36,832 nucleotides of DNA from JADJLQ01 sp031417835 (GTDB lineage: Bacteria > Bacteroidota > Bacteroidia > Chitinophagales > Saprospiraceae). The notes below the pieces were generated by a model, which had not been told where the DNA came from, ran no database searches, and saw only the letters and a list, made by a program, of their open reading frames with translations. How positions within the stretch are numbered: the stretch's first letter is position 1; each line of letters begins with the position of its first letter. This document shows, piece by piece, positions 1 through 10,100 of the stretch. The stretch lies in contig JANOWJ010000208.1 of the NCBI GenBank assembly GCA_031417835.1, forward strand, positions 1-36,832, given 5' to 3'. Position numbers and translations under genes: made by a program.

Positions 1-684
1 AAAGAGGAAACAGTAACCAATTATTATGAATCAGATGGCTTAATAAGTAATGATGTTTGGTGTATTGAGACAGATGTCAATGGCAATGTTTGGATTGGGA
101 CAATAGAAGGTACTTGTATATTTGATGGACAAAAATTCACTAATTTCGACCTGCCTGTAGGGGAGATAGATAAAACTGTTGGCGTATCAAGTACAAAAAT
201 GGTTCATAGTATTCTTGAAGATAGCAAGGGGACAATCTGGTTCAGTACGAATGCAGGTCTATTTTCATATACAAATAAAGAGTTAAAGAATATTTCTGAT
301 GAAGTAAGTATTCCAAGAAATATTGTCAGTAAAATAGTTGAAGACAAAAAGGGTGGATTCTGGGTTTCGACTTCAAAAGGACTTTTTCATCTCAAAGAGA
401 ATACCCTTACCAATATTTCAGAAATGCATTTTGAAGAAAGCAAAGGAACAGGCAGTATAATTGTGGATTTTAAGGGTGATATTTGGTTTAATTGCTCACG
501 GAATATATATAGATTAAGTGGTGAGAAACTCAGTGAATATCGAATAGAAGAAGGAAATTATGGTCCGCTGACTTTTCAAATTTACGAAGACCAGCAAAAA
601 CGACTTTGGTTTGTGGGGTTTGAAGGAGCATATCGTTATGAAAATGACAGATTTATAAATGTTACACAAAATGGACCTTGGTAA
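1..684 (+). CDS. Two-component regulator propeller domain protein, 5'-truncated
   Basis: The reading frame is open from base 1, so the gene begins outside the window; about 227 residues are visible. They consist of five propeller blades of the Reg_prop type at roughly 45-residue spacing, each with a core such as GNVWIGT, GTIWFSTNAGLF, GGFWVSTSKGLF, GDIWFNCS or KRLWFVGFEGAYRY. This repeat forms the periplasmic sensor part of hybrid two-component systems in Bacteroidota, but it also occurs as stand-alone exported propellers. No histidine kinase or HTH domain follows, and the protein stops right after the last blade, so a stand-alone propeller or lipoprotein is more likely than a full hybrid sensor. 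The ligand is unknown. An ATG at 199 is internal to the blades and is not the start. Confidence 0.85.
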   Translation, partial: KEETVTNYYESDGLISNDVWCIETDVNGNVWIGTIEGTCIFDGQKFTNFDLPVGEIDKTVGVSSTKMVHSILEDSKGTIWFSTNAGLFSYTNKELKNISDEVSIPRNIVSKIVEDKKGGFWVSTSKGLFHLKENTLTNISEMHFEESKGTGSIIVDFKGDIWFNCSRNIYRLSGEKLSEYRIEEGNYGPLTFQIYEDQQKRLWFVGFEGAYRYENDRFINVTQNGPW

Positions 685-816
685 AAAATACGAACGCATA
701 ACGGCACCTGAGTACTAAAGCTTCTGCTCAAAATAGTACTCCTGAAAAGCAAAAAGAGAATCTCACATTTCCTGAAATTTTAATATTCTCAAACGAATTT
801 CAAAATTATTTTTCAA

Positions 817-945
817 GCTACGATCATCCCTTCGCACGATCTCGTGATTGTAAGAATGGGTCACTATACAGGCGCAAAAGAAGGTAACGTTGCCTTGAAT
901 AATGCATATCGCACCGTATTGGACTCGGTCTCAGCTCATAATTAA
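817..945 (+). pseudogene. C-terminal remnant of a serine hydrolase (beta-lactamase/CubicO-like)
   Basis: The frame 817-945 reads ATIIPSHDLVIVRMGHYTG and then about 24 more residues to a stop at 943-945. The pattern IPSxDLVIVRMGHxxG matches the last strand and helix of serine hydrolases of the beta-lactamase/CubicO class (6-aminohexanoate-dimer-hydrolase-like). The upstream part with the SxxK nucleophile motif is absent: the preceding 130 bases show no homologous frame and no start codon. The piece is therefore read as a gene tail left by deletion or recombination. The family call rests on remembered consensus, not on a search. Confidence 0.55.
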
Positions 946-960
946 TCCTTCTATTTTAAA

Positions 961-2439
961 TTAAGATAATATCCCTTTGACGATATCTCCTTTGACATCG
1001 GTCAATCTGAATCTTCGACCTTGATATTTATACGTTAACTGTTCGTGATCGATACCCAACAGATGTAATAGTGTGGCCTGAAAATCATGCACGTGTACCG
1101 GCTGATTGACAATATTATAACTAAAGTCATCTGTCTCCCCATAACTCAGACCAGCTTTGACTCCTGCACCAGCCATCCACATCGAAAAACATTTGGGATG
1201 GTGATCTCTACCATAATTAGCAGCTGTCATGACCCCTTGTGAATATACCGTCCTACCAAATTCGCCACCCCAGATGACCAAGGTATCGTCTAACATTCCT
1301 CTTCGTTTAAGATCAGTCACCAAAGCTGCAGTAGCTTGATCAGTCGCTTGAAACTGGTGGGCCATACCTTTCGGCAGATCTCCATGATGATCCCACCCTT
1401 GATGATAAAGCTGTACAAATTTCACATCTTTCTCCAGTAGTTTGCGAGCAAGCAGACAGTTTGCAGCATACGTACCTCCATCCCGACTGTCTTTGCCATA
1501 CAATTCAAATATTTCCTCTGGCTCATTCGCCACATCCATCACTTCTGGTACAGATGTTTGCATCCGATAGGCCATCTCATATTGTGAGATTCTGGACTCG
1601 ACTTCTGGATCATGATACGCATTGTTTTGTAATCTGTCGAGGTCAGCGAGTCGATCCAGCATTCTTTTACGATCTTCTTGACTGTACCCGGCAGGATTGT
1701 TCAGAAATAATACAGGATCGGGCCCAGATCGAAACTGAACTCCTTGATGTTGGGATGGCAAAAAACCATTGCCCCATAATCTGGCATACAAGGGTTGATC
1801 CTTAGAGGCATTCTTAGAAACCAATACGATAAATGCTGGCAAATTTTTATTGGCCGACCCCAATCCGTAATTGACCCACGAGCCTATAGATGGTCTGCCG
1901 GGCAATTGATTGCCAGTTTGAAAAAATGTAATCGCCGGATCATGATTGATAGCTTCGGTATACAATGATTTGATAATACATAAATCATCGATGACTTGAG
2001 CGGTATGAGGCATTAAATCACTTATCCAATTTCCTGATTGACCTGCTTTTTTAAACGCAAATTTTGAAGCTACTAATGGCAGATTAGCCTGATTAGCACT
2101 CATGCCGGTCAATCGTTGACCTTTTCGCACAGATTCAGGTAGGTTTTTACCTGACATTGAATTAAGTTTTGGCTTAAAATCAAAAGTTTCCAACTGTGAA
2201 GGTCCCCCGGCCATAAATAAATATATGACGCGCTTAGCCTTAGGTGCAATTTGAGCAACGTTTTTCAGGATTAAAGATGAATCAAGCTCTGCCCGACCCA
2301 GTAGGGGGTTGTTCAAAAAATCAAAAGCAATAGCACCAAGACCCATAGCGGAGCGTTGTAAAAATTTCCTTCGTTCCAGTTTATTCTCGAATAGATTGGT
2401 CTGTTGGCATATGTGCGTATGAGCTGAATCTTTTTTCAT
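961..2439 (-). CDS. DUF1501 domain-containing protein with Tat-type leader
   Basis: This 492-residue protein is of the DUF1501 (sulfatase/alkaline-phosphatase-fold) family. Residues 22-45 carry a twin-arginine-like leader (ERRKFLQRSAMGLGAIAF), which predicts folded export. Family motifs are GGPSQLETFDFKP near residue 80, GGEFGRT near 390 and GRDHHPKCFSMWMAGAGVKAG near 410, followed by a C-terminal HDFQATLLHLLGI segment. It lies 4 bases downstream of the PSD1-type gene on the same strand. This pairing recurs in Planctomycetes, Verrucomicrobia and Bacteroidota, and the two proteins are presumed to act together outside the cytoplasm. The substrate is not established. Confidence 0.9.
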   Translation of the reverse strand: MKKDSAHTHICQQTNLFENKLERRKFLQRSAMGLGAIAFDFLNNPLLGRAELDSSLILKNVAQIAPKAKRVIYLFMAGGPSQLETFDFKPKLNSMSGKNLPESVRKGQRLTGMSANQANLPLVASKFAFKKAGQSGNWISDLMPHTAQVIDDLCIIKSLYTEAINHDPAITFFQTGNQLPGRPSIGSWVNYGLGSANKNLPAFIVLVSKNASKDQPLYARLWGNGFLPSQHQGVQFRSGPDPVLFLNNPAGYSQEDRKRMLDRLADLDRLQNNAYHDPEVESRISQYEMAYRMQTSVPEVMDVANEPEEIFELYGKDSRDGGTYAANCLLARKLLEKDVKFVQLYHQGWDHHGDLPKGMAHQFQATDQATAALVTDLKRRGMLDDTLVIWGGEFGRTVYSQGVMTAANYGRDHHPKCFSMWMAGAGVKAGLSYGETDDFSYNIVNQPVHVHDFQATLLHLLGIDHEQLTYKYQGRRFRLTDVKGDIVKGILS

Positions 2440-2443
2440 GTTT

Positions 2444-5400
2444 TCATCGCTTGGTGATGGAGGCCATAGAATTCATAATCGTACTCGCTACAATACTATT
2501 GGCTGCTACGACCACCGGATCAAGACTCGGATCTATTTTACTCAAGCCTTGATCTAACAAACCGCGTACACTCATAGGATTTCGTTTAAAGTGCTCCAAT
2601 TCCATTTTTTGCTGTTGCAGTAATAAATCTAAGGCGTACGGCTCCGGGATTTGGCCAGTTAATTTACGATAGACCTCTACGATTGCTTGCGATACATCTT
2701 TCTGTAGCGTCATGGAGGCACCTAGCATTTTAGCTGCCTCCAAAAAAGTAGGGTCATTCAAGGTCACCAAAGCTTGCAAAGGAGTATTCGTAAGCAATCT
2801 TCGAGCAAGGCAATTACTTCGATCTTGTGCATCAAAAATTGTCATTGTTGGATTAGGCACAGATCTTTTCAATACGATATAAAGACTGCGCTTGTAGATC
2901 ACTGATGTGGTATCCGGCTTATAGTGGGTATTATTTATTTCCCAAAGACCTTGCGGCTGGTACGGCATCATACTTTTACCTCCAATGGTCGGATTTAATA
3001 AACCACTCGCCAATAAAACTTGATCTCTAATCATTTCAGCAGATAGTCTTTGTGAGGGTCCGCGTGAAAGGAATATATTTTCAGGATCAAGATCTCGGTC
3101 TTCCGGATGATTATTGGATGCTTGTCGGTAGCAGGCGGATAATACAATCAACTTATTCATTTTTTTAATGTCCCAGCCCGACTGTACAAATTCATGGGCT
3201 AACCAGTCTAGTAATTCAGGATGACTGGGCATCATCCCTTGATTCCCAAAGTCCTCAGATGTTTTGACCAAGCCCTGCCCAAAAAACATCTGCCAAAGTC
3301 GGTTGACAGCTACTCTTGCAGTCAAAGGATGCTGTCCATTCGTAAGCCACTGAGCCAGACCAACCCTATTCTTAGGATACTCTTCGGGATAAGAGGATAG
3401 AGCATGTGGTGTTCCGGGATCGACCTCCTCCCCTAATTCATCATAATTGCCACGGATCAAGACATGGGCCTTAGCAGGATTGGGCATTTCTTGCATGACC
3501 ATGATCTCTTGGATTTGTTCTGTGGTATCTGCAAATCCCGATCTTAATCTGACCAGCTCTTTGCGATAATCAATGGCTATGGAGTCCACGACCCCGTCAA
3601 AATATTCTTTAAGCACTTGTAGATCTGCTGTGCTAAGATCTTGCACGGACTTTGTTGATATTGATTTCCAGTCAGATTGATCAGCCAATATGCTGAGTTC
3701 TCGATTCGTCAGACACCTATTATACACGGTGATATCATCTACTAATCCATCTTTAAATCCTAAGCCACGCCACCACCCACCCACTTGCAGGGCGGGCTCA
3801 TCGGGCACTTGAAACAAAATATCTTTATAAAGTTGATCCATTGTCGTCTCCATCTGCATCTCAGCTCCGTCCATAAATAATCTGAATCCTTTAGCTTTGG
3901 AAGAACCATCGTAGGTCATAGCCATATGAAGCCATTGATCTTTAGGTATGGGCGATGTACTGATGCGGGTGATAGCGTTTGAAGGACCGGTATGGGCCAT
4001 ATTGATTTCAAACTTGCCCTTTTTATAATAGAGTTGATAACCTCGAAAATTATATAACCGTTCCGCCATGGATTTATGAAAGATCACCCCTTCTCGAAAT
4101 GCTAAAGGTATTTTGAGCCATATGCCGATGGTGAAAGGGTCTGATTTACTAAATATGCCTTGATTACGGCAATCTAAATACTCATCTCCATCTAGTCTCA
4201 ATGCTCGACCTTGTCCATGCGTATCAAAATTTGGATTGTACGATATAGTATCTACTTCTCGTCTTATTTTTCCGTGGCTCGCAGGACTCATTTGGTTACC
4301 CAAAGCATCTTCAAAATCATAGAGACCTTGCAAGCCAATCATGGGAATACGTTCATTCGCTAATTTTTTGTATTGGCCTGTAGCGAGCCAACTTTTGAAT
4401 GCCGAAGTAGAATTTGTAATCCTATCAGCCAGGACTTTTTCTTGCTCTTGGATACTTTGATTTATAAAAGCCAAGATTTTTTCTTGTTCGTCATTTGGCA
4501 ATAACAAGGTGGGTGTAGGCATAGCATCATTCCATGCTATCTGACCCGCTTCCTTTATATTATTAAAAAATGAAAACAGTTCGTAATAATTTTTTTGAGA
4601 CCATGGATCAAATTTATGATCATGACATCTTGCGCATCCTAGGGACAAACCCATAAAGACCGTCCCAAAGGTATTGGTCCGATCTATAGCATATTCTGTT
4701 TGAAATTCCTCTTCTATGATGCCGCCTTCCATATTCATAGGATGATTCCTGTTGAATGCGGTTGCAATCACCATTTCTTTCGATGGTTTAGGCATTAGAT
4801 CGCCAGCTAATTGATGTTGCACAAACTGGTTATAGGGCAAATTAGTATTAAATGCTTTTATGACCCAGTCTCTATAGGGTGACATATCTCTCAATCGATC
4901 CACCGTATAACCATGAGAGTCGGCATACCGAGCCAGATCTAACCAATCTACTGCCATTTTCTCACCGTAATGGCTGGATCGAAGCAATCGGTCTACTTGG
5001 TTTTCGTAAGCATTGGCAGATGAATCCTTCAAAAAATGATCTAACTCTTGGATGGTTGGAGGCAAACCTGTAAGGTCTAAGGAAAGTCTACGTAATAAAA
5101 GGTCTTTTGACGCTTCTTTGCCGGTAGTCAGTTGAGTGGACTCCAGGGACTTTCGGATAAAATAATCAATGGGCGTAATAGCCCCAATCTTATTTTTTAT
5201 ATCCGGCATTTCGAATTTTGCTACTGGCAAATAAGACCAGTGAGGCTGGTAAGTCGCTCCTTCATCTATCCATTTGATCAAGATTGCTTTTTCACGGTCA
5301 CTCAATACCAAATGAGAAGTCGGGTCAGGCATCTTAAAATTTTGATCATCGGAGAGAATCCTGTGATATACTTCACTTTTCTCCCGATTGCCTGGTGCGA

Positions 5401-5698
5401 TCGCTACATGACCTGGATTATTTGGCAAAGGACCATAGGCTTGCTCTGCTATATCCAATCGCAGTCCGGCTGCCCGTGTACCCTTATCGTTCCCATGGCA
5501 TACAAAACACTTATCTACCAAAATAGGACGAATGTGTTTATTGTACTCTAAAGGGTCCTTTAATTCTGAATATTCGAGGCGAATAGATTCAGACCATGCC
5601 GGATTGGGTTGAGCATAGCTGTATGAAACGTAAAACAATAGTGTAATTACAATGAGAGGGAACTTGCCATACCTTAAAAAAAATATAAACTTGGTCAT
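2444..5698 (-). CDS. PSD1 / planctomycete cytochrome C-type domain protein with LamG domain
   Basis: The protein is 1084 residues from the ATG at 5698. A TTG four codons upstream is a possible but less likely start. The N-terminus is a signal peptide ending near SYSYAQ. It is followed by a PSCyt1 region with a heme-type motif CFVCH at about residues 64-68, a DUF1549 region (RRLSLDLTGLPPT and GCARCHDHKFDPW), a LamG/concanavalin-like insert (about residues 500-690, starting ALRLDGDEYLDC) and a C-terminal DUF1553/PSD1 region (ARVAVNRLWQMFFGQGLVKT and HPELLDWLA). It forms an operon with the DUF1501 gene. Proteins of this architecture are thought to be exported redox or polysaccharide-related proteins; the exact reaction is unknown. 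Confidence 0.9.
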   Translation of the reverse strand: MTKFIFFLRYGKFPLIVITLLFYVSYSYAQPNPAWSESIRLEYSELKDPLEYNKHIRPILVDKCFVCHGNDKGTRAAGLRLDIAEQAYGPLPNNPGHVAIAPGNREKSEVYHRILSDDQNFKMPDPTSHLVLSDREKAILIKWIDEGATYQPHWSYLPVAKFEMPDIKNKIGAITPIDYFIRKSLESTQLTTGKEASKDLLLRRLSLDLTGLPPTIQELDHFLKDSSANAYENQVDRLLRSSHYGEKMAVDWLDLARYADSHGYTVDRLRDMSPYRDWVIKAFNTNLPYNQFVQHQLAGDLMPKPSKEMVIATAFNRNHPMNMEGGIIEEEFQTEYAIDRTNTFGTVFMGLSLGCARCHDHKFDPWSQKNYYELFSFFNNIKEAGQIAWNDAMPTPTLLLPNDEQEKILAFINQSIQEQEKVLADRITNSTSAFKSWLATGQYKKLANERIPMIGLQGLYDFEDALGNQMSPASHGKIRREVDTISYNPNFDTHGQGRALRLDGDEYLDCRNQGIFSKSDPFTIGIWLKIPLAFREGVIFHKSMAERLYNFRGYQLYYKKGKFEINMAHTGPSNAITRISTSPIPKDQWLHMAMTYDGSSKAKGFRLFMDGAEMQMETTMDQLYKDILFQVPDEPALQVGGWWRGLGFKDGLVDDITVYNRCLTNRELSILADQSDWKSISTKSVQDLSTADLQVLKEYFDGVVDSIAIDYRKELVRLRSGFADTTEQIQEIMVMQEMPNPAKAHVLIRGNYDELGEEVDPGTPHALSSYPEEYPKNRVGLAQWLTNGQHPLTARVAVNRLWQMFFGQGLVKTSEDFGNQGMMPSHPELLDWLAHEFVQSGWDIKKMNKLIVLSACYRQASNNHPEDRDLDPENIFLSRGPSQRLSAEMIRDQVLLASGLLNPTIGGKSMMPYQPQGLWEINNTHYKPDTTSVIYKRSLYIVLKRSVPNPTMTIFDAQDRSNCLARRLLTNTPLQALVTLNDPTFLEAAKMLGASMTLQKDVSQAIVEVYRKLTGQIPEPYALDLLLQQQKMELEHFKRNPMSVRGLLDQGLSKIDPSLDPVVVAANSIVASTIMNSMASITKR

Positions 5699-5765
5699 TA
5701 AAGTCTTCAATAATTCAGCTTTGTAAATTTAATCAATTTCATCCTGCCAAGTAAATAAGGTTATA

Positions 5766-6901
5766 CTAATACAAAATATTTTCCAACTCGCCTTTCCATT
5801 TCACAAATCCATCTATCAGGAGTGAATAGTCATGTGTTATGCGATGAAAATGATCCGTGGAAGTCTGTATGTAAGCGATTTTACCTTGTATTTTCACAGC
5901 ATTGATAATAGCTTCTACATGCAACAATGTCCGCTTCAATTCAGTAATGGTCTTATCCGCATGCCATACATAAGTCGCTTCGGCAGTATCCAAGGTCTCC
6001 CATACGATGTGATAAGCCTTTTCACCTTCCAATAAAAAGATAAAGGAGAAAGGTTGAATTATGAACCGCAATTTCATTGTTTGGTATCCATGATGATCTG
6101 ATAAAAATCGAAGGTTTTTATAATGCTTTGATTTAGAGATAGCTAACAAGTCATCTATAAGTTGTGATTCCTTTTTATAAAACGTATTGGCATTTAAAGC
6201 AGGATCGATGGCATTTTGAAAATATTCATCCATCGTAAAAAGGGATTTATCCACCGAATGGTTGAATTTACGTTTAGATAAGCCTTTGATCAACTCAAAT
6301 TTGATAGATTCAATGATTTCTGTATTGATTCTATCTATCTCCGATGAGGTGGCCGATACCTTGGTTATTACTCCTTGCTCCAGGATGACTTCCAGCTTTA
6401 CGTTGATTTTTTTAATTCCTAATATTTTTCCAAAATAATTTTTAATCGCATCAAATTCGACTCTAAGGTTTTCATTATAAATTTTGGCTTCAACGATACC
6501 TTTCAATTTTTTGACTTTGCAGAGCACTATTACAACGCCAAAATCAAATAAAAGGTCTTTCCATGCTATTTGACATTCGCTTTTTAACTTGATTGGCAAT
6601 GGAATATGTGGCCGGGTTAAACTCAACGGAATGTCTGGAGCTGTAACAAATTCTGAAGGTGCATCTATTTTTTCTTCTACTTCTATGTCATGCCATTTTA
6701 CATGTGGATCTTTTGATTTAAATGAAACCACTTCATGTATTCCATGGACAGATATTAATAATTTATTCGTATCGATAGCTCTAAAATCTATTTCCTGGAT
6801 ACGGTCGAATAACTCGCTTTCATCTTCCTGAATCTGAAAAAACGGGCTATGATCTCTGTTATATTCTACAATTTCTGCAAAAATTCTTTTTTTGTTTTCA
6901 T
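5766..6901 (-). CDS. Unrecognised protein; likely ATG start at 6901 separated by a one-base frameshift
   Basis: I do not recognise this family. The continuous frame from a GTG at 6731 encodes 321 residues, but the same frame stays open and protein-like upstream to a stop at 6903-6905 (AEIVEYNRDHSPFFQIQE, ELFDRIQEIDFRAIDTNK) without an ATG, GTG or TTG. An ATG at 6899-6901, one base after the stop of the preceding small gene, is in another frame and stops after 11 codons. One extra A in the A7 run (T7 at 6887-6893 on the plus strand) would join it to the long frame as MKTKKRIFAEIVEY and give about 378 residues. No signal peptide or membrane helix is evident, so it is probably cytoplasmic. The C-terminal half contains a TELKRTLLHVEAIINAVK helix. 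Confidence 0.6.
6887..6893 (-). other. A7 homopolymer at an apparent frameshift
   Basis: On the minus strand the start region reads ATGAAAACAAAAAAAGAATT. Seven A's put the ATG out of frame with the long coding frame; eight would restore it. This may be a read or assembly error, a real mutation, or a site of polymerase slippage. Confidence 0.5.
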
Positions 6902-6902
6902 T

Positions 6903-7055
6903 TTACTTTAAAATTTTACATACCCAATGCGCAGTTGATTTAAATTCCTTGACGAATGCCGGAAGATTTAGTTGGTCAATATGTAAAAATGTCGCATCCG
7001 ATATGAATGCTTGATCCCCAATAAAGTTGATGACAAACTCTTCCCTCTCTAACAT
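6903..7055 (-). CDS. Small unrecognised protein, 50 residues
   Basis: The ATG at 7055 encodes 50 residues (MLEREEFVINFIGDQAFISD, ending HWVCKILK). A longer reading from 7136 would overlap the 3' end of the VPS10-like gene and is less likely. The stop TAA (6903-6905) is followed by a single A and then the ATG of the next gene, so the two are probably translationally coupled. There is no signal peptide and no recognised domain. It is a real-gene candidate because of its tight coupling and protein-like composition, but its function is unknown. Confidence 0.45.
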   Translation of the reverse strand: MLEREEFVINFIGDQAFISDATFLHIDQLNLPAFVKEFKSTAHWVCKILK

Positions 7056-7104
7056 GATGCACAATTCAATCCTACAGGACAAAAAAAAAATTAAAAATAC
7101 TGTG

Positions 7105-10100
7105 CTAACTTTTACTCTTTGGTTTAGCTGGTTCACGCTCTGTCGATATAAATGGAATCTTGTTTTTTTCGATTAATTCATTTAAAGATTTTACATCTTC
7201 CTGAATCACTTTATTGACCGCTTGTTTTGTTACGACCCACTCTTTGATCAAATCCATCGATCGGGATTTCTGTCCTTGTGTTATTGGAGGAACCCCTTCA
7301 TCTATCAACTCCATTACGTGTTTCAGTTTAGCATCCAATTGATTTTCATAATTTATGACATCCTGGAATGTTTTCGACTTCGATTGGACTATGGTAGCTT
7401 CAAGGCTATCCATTTTTTTGATGATAAAAGTAGCTTTGTCTTTGACTTCTTTACTTTCGGCATCCGTCCTTTTTGTGAATGTGTTGATTTGTTCTTTGAT
7501 GTAACGCATATTTTTTACTTGATCATAGATATCATCCACTGAGGTTTTTATCTCATATAGTATGTTCTGCTGCTCTTTAAATTGGTCCATAGTCGTTTTT
7601 TGGCGAGGATCGTCTTTGACTTCAAACATTTTGGATTCGACTATACCGGCATAAGTGATTTTTGCCTCATACTTGCCCGGTGCTACTTTATATCCTGCAT
7701 TGCCTCCGAGTACGAATAATCCATCCGGCAAAAGCTGTCCTTCTGTGCGAAAATCCCATACCAATCGATTCATGCCAGTATCGCGAGTAGTTTTTTTAGA
7801 GGACAACTTTTCTTTAGACCCATACTCTCGGATTAATTTCCCTTGCGGATCAGAAATTTGAACCGTAATATGATCCGCGGTATCTTTTACATTTAACGAA
7901 TAATAGATCGAGACTCCACTGGCTGGGTTTTCACCGGCGTCACCACTCGACGGAAGTCCGGGTATGCCCGCACCGCCTCCGTATCTCACTACTTGCTCCG
8001 GTTCATACATCTTAAGTTTTTTATCCAAATCCAGCGACTGATATTCATGCAATGGTTTCAAATCATCCAATATCCAAAATGCCCTACCTGCTGTAGCAGC
8101 AATTAGATCGCCCTGATGAACTTTGAGATCAGTGATTGGAACCACTGGCAGGTTCAACTGAAATTTTTGCCAATTCTCACCCCCGTTAAAGGAAAGGTAG
8201 AGACCAGTCTCTGTGCCGGCATACAAAAGGTTTTTGCGTATCGGATCTTCAACCACAGCTCGCACATGCGCTTCCGCTCCTATCCCTTTCACTTTATCTA
8301 CCCAATTCTTCCCAAAGTCCTGGCTGATGAGTATATGAGGTTCAAAATCATTAAACTTATACCGAGTATAGGCTATATACACTTTAGCTGGGTCGTGGGG
8401 CGACACTTCGATTCTATTGATCAGGCCTTCTTTTAGTGCAGGAGGGGTCACATTAGTCCAGGAGGTACCACCGTCGCGAGTGACATGGATCAGACCACAA
8501 TCGGAGCCGGCCCATAATACCTTTTCATCCAATGGTGACTCGGTGAGACAGGCAAGAGTATTGTAATTCTCGCCTCCAGCTCCTTCATTTGTGATCGGGC
8601 CGCCACCTCTGCCTTGTTTACTGACATCATTTCGCGTAAGATCAGTACTTAATTCTACCCAAGAGATGCCCCGATCATCAGACTTCAATACTTTATTGCC
8701 TCCGTGGTAGATGACTTTAGGATTAAACTTTGACACTAGGATAGGAGCATTCCAATTAAATCGATATTTCATTTCTGCCGGGGTAGCGCCCAAGCCTAAA
8801 AATGAATATGCCATGACATCTTTGGACTCCTTGGTCTCCCAATCGTATTCTTCAATTATACCCTGGTAACATCCGGAGTAGATGTACCTAGGATTATTGG
8901 GATCAAATGCGGGCCACGCACTCTCGCAACCTGAGATATTTATAAAATCTTTACCCGATATACCGGGACCAGCAGTACGACTCATGACGGCTATGGCCGT
9001 ATTATCTTGTTGACCTCCATATACCCAATATGGAAATCTGTTATCCGCATTTACTCTATAAAATTGTGCTGTCGGTTGGTTCGTTTGAGCACTCCAATTG
9101 AGACCTCCATTGTACGATATGTTTGCTCCCCCATCATTGGAATTGGCCATGATCAGATTATTATTGGGATTAATCCAAAGGTCATGATTATCCCCATGCG
9201 GGACCTGTATATTTTTGAATGTGCGGCCACCATCTGTAGACTCAAGATAAGGTGCATTGAGTATGATCACACGATCAGCATTAACAGGATCTGCATAGAT
9301 ATGCATGTAATACCAGGCTCTGGCGCGTAAGATTCGATCACTATTGATGAGCGCCCACGTACTACCACCATCATCAGATCTATATAACCCACCTTCGTCT
9401 GACTCTATGATGGCATACACCCGTTGAGGATTAGCCATAGATACAGAGATGCCGATTTTACCCATGAGTGCTTTAGGTAATCCTGTGCTGAGTTTTTTCC
9501 ATGTATCACCTCCATCGGTCGACTTCCAAATACTACTTCCTTGACCCCCACTGCGTACATACCAAGGAGATCGGTTATGATCCCAGAAAGAAGCATACAA
9601 TACCCTTGGGTTTTTCATATCCATACTCAAGTCACTGGCTCCACTATTTTCATCGACAAATAAAATCTTAGCCCAATTCTTACCCCCGTCATGAGATCTA
9701 TAAATGCCACGTTCTGATGTAGCTTGGTAAGGACTGCCTTGAGCTGCTACGTAAATGGTATTTGGGTCATCGGGATGAATCCGCACTCGGGATATCTGTC
9801 GGACCTTATTTAATCCGATGGCGGACCAAGTGTTTCCGGCGTCAGTAGATTTATACACACCATCGCCGTGCGAAGTCATTACACCTCTGATAGGAGATTC
9901 TCCCATTCCGACGATGACGACATTAGGATCTGACCATGCTACATTGATGGCGCCTACCGATCCCGTATTAAAAAAACCATCCGAAACATTTTTCCATTTC
10001 GTACCACCATCAGTGGTCTTCCAGACACCACCTCCTGTCGAACCCATATAGAAGGTATACATCTGGTCCGGAATCCCACAAATAGCCGTAGATCTGCCTC

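Noticed and set aside
5699..5710. TTG start of the PSD1-type gene at 5710
   Set aside because: An ATG four codons downstream gives a normal signal peptide and is the more usual start.
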